NCBI GenBank assembly: GCA_937944075.1
Contig: CALDZZ010000200.1
Coordinates: 1-8,404, forward strand
Length of the DNA stretch: 8,404 nt
Reading direction: 5' to 3'
Source of the DNA: an uncultured Rhizobiaceae group bacterium
Lineage (GTDB): Bacteria > Pseudomonadota > Alphaproteobacteria > Rhizobiales > Rhizobiaceae
The notes under the pieces are model-generated. The model had not been told where the DNA came from and ran no database searches. It saw only the letters and a list, made by a program, of their open reading frames with translations. The position numbers were made by a program, and so were the translations under genes. Shown here piece after piece: positions 1-6,239 of this stretch (its first letter is position 1; the number at the start of each line of letters is the position of its first letter).

Positions 1-1044
1 CCTGGCATGACGATTGTTTGTGGGGACAGTCACACATCCACGCATGGTGCCTTTGGCGCGCTGGCGCATGGCATTGGCACTTCAGAAGTCGAGCATGTGC
101 TTGCCACACAAACGCTGCTGCAGAAAAAAGCCAAGAACATGTTGGTGAAGGTCAACGGTAAATTACCAGAGGGCGTTACTGCCAAAGACATCATTCTGGC
201 CATCATCGGTGAAATCGGTACCGCGGGCGGCACAGGCCACGTGATTGAATTTGCAGGCGAAGCGATTGAAGCGCTTTCCATGGAAGGCCGCATGACCGTT
301 TGTAACATGACCATTGAGGGCGGCGCACGCGCAGGCCTGATTGCACCGGATGAAAAAACCTTTGAATATATCAAGGGCAAACCAAAGGCGCCTTCGGGCA
401 AGGCTTTTGACATGGCTGTTGAATACTGGAAAACACTTCACACCGATGAAGGCGCACATTTCGACAAGGTCATCGAGCTGGATGCAGACAATCTTCCGCC
501 AATCGTTTCATGGGGTTCTTCTCCTGAAGATGTCATTTCTGTTACCGGCGTTGTTCCAAATCCGGCTGACCTTGAAGACGAAACCCAGCGCACCTCCAAA
601 CAGCGCGCACTGGACTATATGGGTCTGACACCAGGCACACCAATAACTGACATCAAGCTGGACCGTGTCTTCATCGGTTCATGCACCAATGGCCGCATTG
701 AAGACCTTCGTGCCGTGGCAGATGTCGTCAAAGGCCGGAAAGTAGCCGAGTCCGTCGACGCCATGATCGTACCAGGTTCAGGCCTTGTAAAGGAAATGGC
801 AGAAGCAGAAGGCTTGGACAAAATCTTCATTGAGGCTGGGTTTGACTGGCGCGAGCCTGGCTGCTCCATGTGTCTTGCCATGAATGATGATCGTCTGAAG
901 CCGGAAGAGCGTTGTGCATCAACCTCAAACCGCAACTTCGAAGGTCGTCAGGGTTTCAAGGGCAGAACTCACCTTGTCTCGCCAGCCATGGCAGGCGCTG
1001 CTGCGATTGCTGGCCATTTTATCGACATTCGTGAATGGAAATAA
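1..1044 (+). CDS. leuC: 3-isopropylmalate dehydratase large subunit (LeuC), 5' end missing
   Basis: This is the catalytic, iron-sulfur-containing large subunit of isopropylmalate isomerase. With LeuD it converts 2-isopropylmalate to 3-isopropylmalate in leucine biosynthesis in the cytoplasm. The frame is open at the left edge, where Pro-Gly precede the Met at base 7, so that Met is internal. Numbering from it, the motif CGDSHTSTHGAFGAL lies at residues 5-19. The [4Fe-4S] ligands are C226 (GSCTNGR), C286 and C289 (PGCSMC). Their spacing matches Cys347, 407 and 410 of E. coli LeuC, so about 119 N-terminal residues lie outside the window. The C-terminal RCASTSNRNFEGRQG motif (about 302-316) and the ending GHFIDIREWK are typical of the bacterial LeuC branch rather than aconitase or homoaconitase. 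A terminator follows closely, so leuC ends its transcript here; no leuD follows on this side. Confidence 0.97.
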   Translation, partial: PGMTIVCGDSHTSTHGAFGALAHGIGTSEVEHVLATQTLLQKKAKNMLVKVNGKLPEGVTAKDIILAIIGEIGTAGGTGHVIEFAGEAIEALSMEGRMTVCNMTIEGGARAGLIAPDEKTFEYIKGKPKAPSGKAFDMAVEYWKTLHTDEGAHFDKVIELDADNLPPIVSWGSSPEDVISVTGVVPNPADLEDETQRTSKQRALDYMGLTPGTPITDIKLDRVFIGSCTNGRIEDLRAVADVVKGRKVAESVDAMIVPGSGLVKEMAEAEGLDKIFIEAGFDWREPGCSMCLAMNDDRLKPEERCASTSNRNFEGRQGFKGRTHLVSPAMAGAAAIAGHFIDIREWK

Positions 1045-1066
1045 TCCAGCATTAAAATTCAGATAC

Positions 1067-1098
1067 AAAGCCTCGCAGGTCTGCGGGGCTTTTTTTGT
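1067..1098 (+). terminator. Rho-independent terminator of leuC
   Basis: An 11-bp stem (1067-1077 with 1082-1092, one G-T wobble) is closed by the tetraloop GGTC and followed by a T-run continuing to about 1096, then G and more Ts. It starts 23 bases after the leuC stop. The stop codon of the convergent permease gene lies at 1099-1101, right against it. The A-tract on the other side is short, so termination of the minus-strand gene here is possible but weaker. Confidence 0.9.
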
Positions 1099-2037
1099 TT
1101 AGAGGTTCTGTAAAAACAGCAGCCATCCCGTAATGGTGAACACCGAAAGAATATTGGCAATCACGAGTACAGAGGCAGACAACCCCACAGCACGATTATA
1201 CATATTGGCAAAAATATAGACATTCATGCCCGGTGGCATGGCAGCAATAATCACTGCAGCCTTTACAAACAATAAATCAAGACCAAACACATGATAGCTC
1301 AGGATATAGGCAATGAGCGGATGCAGGCCAAGCGCCAGCACAGAAACCAGCATGGTCTCCGTAAACTCTGAACTGATCCGATAGCGATTGAGAACAATTC
1401 CAATACCGACAAGCGAGACGGGAATGGCAGTCATGCGGATCATGTCAATGGATTGCTCAAGCGCGCCAAACAGTTTTAGGCCGCTCAGGTTGAAGGCAAC
1501 CCCGACCAGAATGGCAATCATCAACGGATTGACAATCACAGATGAAAAAGAGGCTTTCAGGGTTTCCCCTATACCGCGACCATCCTGTCTTGCAAATTCC
1601 ATCGTTGTCATGCCAAGCGCATATAGCGACGAAGCGTGAAATGCGATGATACCAAACACCGGTGTCATGACCGCATCACCAAAGGCTAGCTGGGCAATGG
1701 GAACACCGATCAAGACTGAATTTGAAAACACCGCACAAAACCCGACGGCAACTGCTTCGCCCGGACGTCTGCCCCAGAATACCCGTGACAGGATGATACC
1801 CAGTGTAAAACAAGTCACCGCACCTGTATAAAAACTGATCAGCATTGGAATTTGAAACGCCTTGCTGAAATCCAGTTGGTACATCGCCATGAACAACAAA
1901 CAAGGCACACCAATCCGCAAGGCATAAACATTCAGCGCATCCGCCATATTGTCAGGAAGATATCTAAACCGCCCGACCAGATATCCGGTCAACAGAATAA
2001 GAAAAACAGGCAAGACGGTAAGAAAAACGGAGAGCAA
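1099..2037 (-). CDS. AEC-family (auxin efflux carrier-like) permease
   Basis: This is a 312-residue, very hydrophobic inner-membrane protein with about ten predicted helices, the usual size for bacterial AEC transporters. The family exports or exchanges small organic acids such as malate or malonate; the substrate here cannot be read from sequence. Family landmarks are the N-terminal helix ending GYLVGRFRYLP (18-28), FSNSVLIGVPI (104-114) in the first half, NPLMIAILVG (170-179), and PPGMNVYIFANMY (268-280) near the C-terminus. The start is TTG at 2037: an in-frame TAA lies six codons upstream, no ATG occurs before the first membrane helix, and an AGGA box sits 9 bases before the TTG. It runs divergently from sdhC and convergently to leuC. 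It is a single gene with no recognisable partner in the window, so any link to succinate or C4-acid metabolism is inference from position only. Confidence 0.87.
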   Translation of the reverse strand: MLSVFLTVLPVFLILLTGYLVGRFRYLPDNMADALNVYALRIGVPCLLFMAMYQLDFSKAFQIPMLISFYTGAVTCFTLGIILSRVFWGRRPGEAVAVGFCAVFSNSVLIGVPIAQLAFGDAVMTPVFGIIAFHASSLYALGMTTMEFARQDGRGIGETLKASFSSVIVNPLMIAILVGVAFNLSGLKLFGALEQSIDMIRMTAIPVSLVGIGIVLNRYRISSEFTETMLVSVLALGLHPLIAYILSYHVFGLDLLFVKAAVIIAAMPPGMNVYIFANMYNRAVGLSASVLVIANILSVFTITGWLLFLQNL

Positions 2038-2268
2038 TTGGGTAAGTCCTGGTTACGAAAAACAAGTAACACGAATTGAAGGCAAGGCAAACAACCGTAA
2101 AATCAAGAAAACAGTCCAGCTTCCTCTCCCGCGACAAATTGTTTTGGCAAATTACAGCCCCTACGAAGGTATGTTTTGACTCTCTTAAGCGAGTCGAAGT
2201 AAAAGGATAGGTGAAGATCGGGGTAATTGCCCTAACCAACATCATAGCCAGATAAAAAGGCAAGACTT
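2038..2268. other. Divergent intergenic region between the AEC permease and sdhC
   Basis: This 231-bp spacer must hold promoters for both directions. On the plus strand it contains the candidate sdh promoter and palindrome (2176-2205), then a second shorter imperfect palindrome at 2221-2232 (GGGTAATTGCCC, one mismatched pair), and the sdhC ribosome-binding site AAGG at 2257-2260, 8 bases before the ATG. I see no convincing promoter for the permease on the minus strand, and no coding potential: open frames crossing this stretch have low-complexity or improbable translations. Confidence 0.7.
2176..2205 (+). promoter_or_regulatory. Candidate sdh promoter with an 18-bp palindrome between -35 and -10
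   Basis: TTGACT at 2176-2181 is a good -35 hexamer. A weak -10 (GTAAAA at 2199-2204 after 17 bases, or TAAAAG at 2200-2205 after 18) follows. Overlapping the -35 and filling most of the spacer is GACTCTCTTAAGCGAGTC (2178-2195), a palindrome centred on CTTAAG with a single mismatched pair. A dimeric regulator bound here would block RNA polymerase, so this is a plausible operator for the sdhCDAB operon. I do not recognise it as a Fur, CtrA or other standard box. The ATG of sdhC lies about 64 bases downstream of the -10. Confidence 0.5.
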
Positions 2269-2667
2269 ATGTCCAATATCGAGCTGCGGGACAAGCGGCC
2301 GCTTTCTCCTCATTTGTCCATTTACAAACCCATTCCGACCATGGTTGCCTCTATCGTCAACCGCATTACGGGTGCAGCCCTTTATTTTGGCACACTACTG
2401 GTTGCATGGTGGCTGTTTTCTGCCGCAACATCGCCAGCTTATTTTGATTGGGTTGCCGGTTTCTTCAGTTCATTCTTCGGACGCCTTGTTCTGTTTGGAT
2501 ACACCTGGGCATTGATGCACCACATGGCAGGCGGCCTGCGCCACCTGATGTGGGATATGGGCAAGGGTTTTGACAAGCACTTCACCACAAAGCTTGCCCA
2601 TGCAACATGGATTTTCTCAATTGCAGCCACGATCCTGATCTGGATCATCGGCTATGCGGTCAGATAG
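2269..2667 (+). CDS. sdhC: Succinate dehydrogenase cytochrome b556 subunit (SdhC)
   Basis: This is one of the two membrane anchors of complex II; with SdhD it binds haem b and the ubiquinone that accepts electrons from SdhB. It has 132 residues, normal for the family. The N-terminal signature RPLSPHLSIYKP is at 10-21, followed by three hydrophobic segments (about 26-50, 63-86 and 110-131). S28 and R32 correspond to E. coli SdhC S27 and R31 at the quinone site. H85 matches the E. coli haem ligand H84, and H92 in GLRHLMWDMG is the other conserved histidine. The residue before R32 is Asn, where histidine is usual (SIxHRxTG). The ATG is preceded by AAGG 8 bases upstream. First gene of the operon; the sdhD start follows its TAG stop after 9 bases, in the same frame. 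Confidence 0.97.
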   Translation: MSNIELRDKRPLSPHLSIYKPIPTMVASIVNRITGAALYFGTLLVAWWLFSAATSPAYFDWVAGFFSSFFGRLVLFGYTWALMHHMAGGLRHLMWDMGKGFDKHFTTKLAHATWIFSIAATILIWIIGYAVR

Positions 2668-2676
2668 GAGACAACG

Positions 2677-3060
2677 ATGAGCGATATGCGCACTCCCCTC
2701 AGCAAGGTTCGCGGTCTTGGTTCTGCAAAGGAAGGAACGGACCATTTCTGGCGTCAGCGTGTTACTGCGGTTGCCAATGTTCCGTTGATCCTGTTTTTCA
2801 TCTGGATAGTGGTTTCCCTCAATGGCGCTTCACACGCCGAGGTTACCGCGACACTTTCTCACCCCCTTGTGGCCTTTGTTATGCTTGGTGTCATCCTATC
2901 TGTATGCATACATATGAAACTCGGAATGCAAGTCATCATTGAAGATTACATCCATTCCGAAGGCGCAAAGGTTCTTTGCGTCATGTTGAACATTTTCTTC
3001 TGCTCCGCAATTGGCATTGCCAGTGCATTCGCAGTTCTTAAACTTGGTTTCGGAGGCTAA
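2677..3060 (+). CDS. sdhD: Succinate dehydrogenase hydrophobic membrane anchor subunit (SdhD)
   Basis: This is the second membrane anchor of complex II, 127 residues with three transmembrane segments (about 31-50, 62-84 and 98-121). The motif around residues 79-93, H-M-K-L-G-M-Q-V-I-I-E-D-Y-I-H, contains H79 followed eleven residues later by D90-Y91. This is exactly the spacing of E. coli SdhD H71 (haem b axial ligand) and D82-Y83 (quinone site). The N-terminal region with TDHFWRQRVTAVAN is typical of alphaproteobacterial SdhD. The ribosome-binding site GGAG overlaps the sdhC stop (2667-2670), which points to translational coupling. A GGAGG for the next gene sits inside its own last codons (3052-3056). 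Confidence 0.96.
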   Translation: MSDMRTPLSKVRGLGSAKEGTDHFWRQRVTAVANVPLILFFIWIVVSLNGASHAEVTATLSHPLVAFVMLGVILSVCIHMKLGMQVIIEDYIHSEGAKVLCVMLNIFFCSAIGIASAFAVLKLGFGG

Positions 3061-3068
3061 TCGTAAAG

Positions 3069-4922
3069 ATGGCAACAAACGGAAAAGCAAACGGCAAAAG
3101 CAACGGCGCTAGCAAAAAAGCCTATGAATTCGTTGACCACTATCATGATGTTGTAGTGGTGGGCGCAGGCGGTGCTGGCCTGCGTGCAACACTGGGCATG
3201 GCAGAACAGGGCTTGTCGACAGCCTGTGTCACGAAAGTCTTCCCGACCCGTTCACACACAGTCGCAGCCCAGGGCGGCATTGCAGCCTCTCTGGGAAACA
3301 TGGGACCTGACAGTTGGCAATGGCATTTGTATGACACCGTCAAGGGTTCTGACTGGCTGGGTGATGTTGATGCCATGGAATATCTGGCTCAAGAAGCACC
3401 GGAAGCCGTTTATGAACTAGAGCATTACGGCGTACCATTTTCGCGTACCGAAGAAGGCAAGATTTATCAGCGTCCCTTCGGTGGCCATACAACAGAATTT
3501 GGCGAAGGACCTCCCGTACAAAGAACATGTGCAGCAGCAGACCGTACCGGCCACGCAATCCTGCACACACTTTACGGCCAGTCACTGAGACATAATGCCG
3601 AGTTTTACATTGAGTATTTTGCAATCGATCTCATCATGACAGATGACGGGGTTTGCACAGGCATCATTGCATGGAATCTTGATGATGGCACCATTCACCG
3701 CTTTAATGCAAAGACAGTTGTTCTTGCAACGGGTGGTTATGGTCGCGCCTATTTCTCCGCAACCTCTGCACATACCTGCACAGGCGATGGCAACGGCATG
3801 GTTGCACGTGCCGGTCTTCCGCTACAGGACATGGAGTTTGTTCAATTCCACCCAACCGGCATCTATGGTGCGGGCTGTCTGATTACAGAAGGTGCACGTG
3901 GTGAAGGCGGTTATCTGACCAATTCGGAAGGTGAGCGCTTCATGGAACGCTACGCGCCAACCTACAAGGATTTGGCCTCTCGTGATGTGGTCTCACGTTG
4001 CATGACGATGGAAATTCGAGAAGGTCGCGGTGTTGGCAAAAACGGTGATCACATTCACCTTCACTTGAACCACCTACCACCTGAAACATTGCATCAGCGA
4101 TTGCCGGGCATTTCTGAATCCGCTCGCATTTTTGCAGGCGTGGATGTCAACCGCGAACCAATCCCGGTGTTGCCAACTGTACACTACAACATGGGCGGCA
4201 TTCCAACCAACTATTGGGGCGAGGTTCTCAACCCGACTGCGAAAAATGAAAATGCAACTGTCCCTGGCCTGATGGCTGTGGGAGAGGCTGCCTGCGCGTC
4301 CGTTCATGGGGCAAACCGCCTGGGTTCAAATTCACTGATTGATCTTGTTGTCTTTGGTCGTGCAGCCGCCATCAAGGCAGGGCAAACCGTTGACCGCGAA
4401 GCACCAATCGCAGTACCTAATGCAAAGGCATGCGAAAAAATCATGGATCGCTTTGACGCAAAACGTCACGCAAATGGTGCAACACCAACGGCACACCTGC
4501 GCGATGAAATGCAGAAAATCATGCAGGAAGATGCAGCTGTTTTCCGAACTGACGAAACTCTCAAGCAGGGTTGCAAGCGCATGGATACAGCCTATGGCAA
4601 GTTGTCTGATATCAAGGTCACAGACCGTTCCATGATCTGGAATTCGGATCTGGTCGAGACCCTTGAACTTGATAACCTGATGCCATGCGCGATTTCTACC
4701 GTTTATGGAGCAGAAGCACGCAAGGAAAGCCGCGGCGCACACGCCCATGAAGATTACAAGGATCGTGATGACAAAAAATGGCGCAAGCATACGCTGGCGA
4801 CCATCAGTGACAAGGGCAAGGTCAAACTCAGCTATCGCGGAGTCAACACCAAGCCACTTCTAAGCCATAACGAAGGCGGCATCGATCCTAAGAAAATCGC
4901 GCCAAAGGCACGGGTATATTAA
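3069..4922 (+). CDS. sdhA: Succinate dehydrogenase flavoprotein subunit (SdhA)
   Basis: This is the catalytic subunit of complex II. It oxidises succinate to fumarate and passes electrons from covalently bound FAD to the SdhB clusters on the cytoplasmic face. It has 617 residues. The dinucleotide-binding loop VVVGAGGAGLRA is at 29-40, and H63 in RSHTVAAQGG is the FAD attachment histidine. Active-site residues by family alignment are H261 (HPTG), R277 (EGARGEGG), H372 (VHYNMGG) and R417 (GANRLGSNS). The C-terminal region has SRGAHAHEDYKDRDD at 554-568; most homologues have Arg where H560 stands. Before the fold begins at about residue 19 there is an extra Asn/Gly/Lys-rich leader built on repeated N-G-K/S units, which I would expect to be disordered. 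The start is supported by GGAGG at 3052-3056, 12 bases upstream, slightly distant. The next gene follows in the same frame only 12 bases after the stop. Confidence 0.98.
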   Translation: MATNGKANGKSNGASKKAYEFVDHYHDVVVVGAGGAGLRATLGMAEQGLSTACVTKVFPTRSHTVAAQGGIAASLGNMGPDSWQWHLYDTVKGSDWLGDVDAMEYLAQEAPEAVYELEHYGVPFSRTEEGKIYQRPFGGHTTEFGEGPPVQRTCAAADRTGHAILHTLYGQSLRHNAEFYIEYFAIDLIMTDDGVCTGIIAWNLDDGTIHRFNAKTVVLATGGYGRAYFSATSAHTCTGDGNGMVARAGLPLQDMEFVQFHPTGIYGAGCLITEGARGEGGYLTNSEGERFMERYAPTYKDLASRDVVSRCMTMEIREGRGVGKNGDHIHLHLNHLPPETLHQRLPGISESARIFAGVDVNREPIPVLPTVHYNMGGIPTNYWGEVLNPTAKNENATVPGLMAVGEAACASVHGANRLGSNSLIDLVVFGRAAAIKAGQTVDREAPIAVPNAKACEKIMDRFDAKRHANGATPTAHLRDEMQKIMQEDAAVFRTDETLKQGCKRMDTAYGKLSDIKVTDRSMIWNSDLVETLELDNLMPCAISTVYGAEARKESRGAHAHEDYKDRDDKKWRKHTLATISDKGKVKLSYRGVNTKPLLSHNEGGIDPKKIAPKARVY

Positions 4923-4934
4923 GAGGCTCATGTC

Positions 4935-5231
4935 GTGAACACCATCCTCGCAATCACAGCCGGCCTTCTTATCAATGGTATTGTTGCTTTCACCATTGCA
5001 AAACTATCCAGAAACCTCTGGATGGTGGCAGCGCTTGTCGTTGTGTACAAATTGCTTGAAGTGGCAACCGGTAATTACTTTGATTTTGCCCAGGTGGAAA
5101 CCGTAAGCGCCTGGGTGGTTACGGCAATCGTCGGCTTTTTGCTCTTTATGATTACAGCACAGATTCACATTTTCCTGCGTGACAGGGAAGAAGAGCGTGA
5201 AGCTGAAAAACTTGAAAACAGCAAGGTTTAA
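4935..5231 (+). CDS. Small three-helix membrane protein encoded inside the sdh operon, function unknown
   Basis: I do not recognise this 98-residue protein. It is not SdhC, SdhD or the soluble flavinylation factor SdhE. Three hydrophobic segments are visible (about 3-22, 28-46 and 57-81), followed by a very charged tail (82-98, rich in Arg, Glu and Lys) that should form a short helix. The positive-inside rule, with K23 and R26 between helices 1 and 2 and R82 after helix 3, predicts N-terminus out and C-terminus in the cytoplasm. The start is GTG at 4935 with an AGAGG box at 4922-4926, 8 bases upstream; a nearby ATG at 4930 is followed by a stop after one codon. It is in frame with sdhA (four sense codons after its stop) and with sdhB, which starts 3 bases downstream. 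The context suggests an accessory or assembly role for complex II; that is inference. Confidence 0.85.
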   Translation: MNTILAITAGLLINGIVAFTIAKLSRNLWMVAALVVVYKLLEVATGNYFDFAQVETVSAWVVTAIVGFLLFMITAQIHIFLRDREEEREAEKLENSKV

Positions 5232-5234
5232 ACA

Positions 5235-6014
5235 ATGGTTGAACTCGCACTTCCAAAAAACTCAACAATCAACGAAGGCAAAACCTGGCCGAAGCCTGAG
5301 GGCTCCACCAATTTGCGTGAGTTCCGCATTTATCGCTGGAACCCGGACGATGGTCAGAACCCGTCTATCGACACCTATTTCGTTGACATGGATGATTGCG
5401 GTCCGATGGTGCTGGATGGTCTTTTATGGATCAAGAACAACATAGACCCAACACTGACCTTGCGCCGTTCATGCCGAGAAGGCATTTGTGGCTCTTGCGC
5501 CATGAACATTGATGGCACCAATACACTTGCTTGTACCAAGGGCATGGATGAGGTTGCAGGCTCTGTTAAGGTATATCCGCTTCCGCACATGAAGGTTGTT
5601 AAAGACCTTATTCCGGACATGAATAACTTTTACGCACAACACCGCTCCATCCAGCCGTGGCTCAAGACAGAGTCAAACCAGCCGCGCACCGAATGGCTGC
5701 AATCTGAAGAAGACCGTGAAAAACTTGACGGGCTTTACGAGTGCATCTTGTGTGCTTGTTGTTCAACTTCATGCCCTTCCTACTGGTGGAATGGCGACCG
5801 TTACCTGGGTCCAGCTGTCCTCCTTCAGGCTTATCGTTGGCTAATCGACTCCCGTGATGAAGCAACGGGCGAACGTCTTGATGATCTGGAAGATCCATTC
5901 CGTCTTTACCGCTGTCATACGATCATGAATTGCGCACAAGCATGTCCAAAGGATCTAAACCCGGCAAAGGCAATTGCGGAAATCAAGAAGATGATGGTTG
6001 AGCGCAGAGTATAA
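5235..6014 (+). CDS. sdhB: Succinate dehydrogenase iron-sulfur subunit (SdhB)
   Basis: This subunit carries electrons from the SdhA flavin to ubiquinone at the membrane anchors. It has 259 residues and all eleven cluster ligands are present. C80, C85, C88 and C100 bind [2Fe-2S] in the N-terminal ferredoxin-like domain. C170, C173, C176 and C237 bind [4Fe-4S]. C180, C227 and C233 bind [3Fe-4S]. The spacing matches E. coli SdhB (C149/152/155/216 and C159/206/212). The motif CILCACCSTSCPSYWWN is at 170-186. The start codon comes 3 bases after the preceding stop, with AAGG at 5223-5226 inside the upstream gene, so translation is probably coupled. The last 29 codons and 9 bases past the stop are repeated 161 bp downstream. 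The gene itself is complete and intact. Confidence 0.98.
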   Translation: MVELALPKNSTINEGKTWPKPEGSTNLREFRIYRWNPDDGQNPSIDTYFVDMDDCGPMVLDGLLWIKNNIDPTLTLRRSCREGICGSCAMNIDGTNTLACTKGMDEVAGSVKVYPLPHMKVVKDLIPDMNNFYAQHRSIQPWLKTESNQPRTEWLQSEEDREKLDGLYECILCACCSTSCPSYWWNGDRYLGPAVLLQAYRWLIDSRDEATGERLDDLEDPFRLYRCHTIMNCAQACPKDLNPAKAIAEIKKMMVERRV

Positions 6015-6023
6015 GCGCAAGTC
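5924..6023 (+). repeat. First copy of a 100-bp direct repeat (3' end of sdhB)
   Basis: Bases 5924-6023 and 6085-6184 align without gaps with 4 differences in 100 (offset 161 bp). The differences are at 5930 (T/C), 5960 (C/T), 6008 (A/G) and 6019 (A/G). The first three are third-codon positions that leave Asn, Asn and Arg unchanged; the fourth lies 5 bases after the stop codon. Similarity stops abruptly at both ends. Confidence 0.95.
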
Positions 6024-6084
6024 ATAATCGCATTGTTTTTTATAATACCTGTCCTCGACGCAAAGCGTCTGCGGGCAAGATAGA
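6024..6084. other. 61-bp spacer between the two sdhB-end copies
   Basis: The spacer is unrelated to the sequence upstream of copy 1 or downstream of copy 2. It begins AT-rich, with a run of six Ts and TATAAT at 6041-6046 (no good -35 at the right distance), and then holds a perfect short inverted repeat GACGC-AAA-GCGTC at 6057-6069. The T-run follows no real stem, so I do not call a terminator for sdhB here. Confidence 0.6.
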
Positions 6085-6184
6085 CATGAACTGCGCACAA
6101 GCATGTCCAAAGGATCTAAATCCGGCAAAGGCAATTGCGGAAATCAAGAAGATGATGGTTGAGCGCAGGGTATAAGCGCGAGTC
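6085..6184 (+). pseudogene. Displaced second copy of the sdhB 3' end
   Basis: From an ATG at 6086 to a TAA at 6173-6175 this copy encodes the same last 29 residues as SdhB (231 to 259 of the intact protein), including the cluster ligands C233 and C237, but nothing upstream belongs to sdhB. No ribosome-binding site is visible before the ATG, so I treat it as a gene fragment rather than a small gene. It is in a different frame from the intact sdhB. The synonymous-only differences from copy 1 suggest that both copies once ended a functional sdhB. It may be the original chromosomal end, displaced when foreign or allelic DNA brought a new one. Confidence 0.88.
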
Positions 6185-6200
6185 TCAATTTACTCGTTTG
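6177..6200 (+). terminator. Weak hairpin, possible end of the sdh transcript
   Basis: CGAGT at 6179-6183 pairs with ACTCG at 6192-6196 around an 8-base loop, with a G-T pair extending it, followed by only three Ts. It begins inside the end of the second sdhB copy. No stronger terminator is visible between sdhB and the convergent regulator gene, whose stop is at 6240-6242. Confidence 0.3.
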
Positions 6201-6239
6201 GACAGGTAAATTTTTCAATTTATGTGATGAAGGGATTGT

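Noticed and set aside
1964..2263. 99-codon minus-strand frame over the sdhC upstream region
   Set aside because: It overlaps the start of the permease gene in another frame and has an implausible Cys- and aromatic-rich composition; the region reads as a promoter spacer.
4332..4790. 152-codon minus-strand frame inside sdhA
   Set aside because: Antisense shadow of a well-conserved gene; Cys- and His-rich translation without any family resemblance.
4930..4938. ATG as the start of the small membrane protein
   Set aside because: It is out of frame and meets TGA after one codon; the GTG at 4935 has a well-placed AGAGG box.
6035..6046. T-run as an sdhB terminator or TATAAT as a promoter
   Set aside because: No stable stem precedes the Ts, and no -35 hexamer lies at a suitable distance from the TATAAT.
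6086..6175. Second sdhB end as a functional 29-residue iron-sulfur peptide
   Set aside because: No ribosome-binding site, and it carries only two of the cluster cysteines; better explained as a displaced gene fragment.
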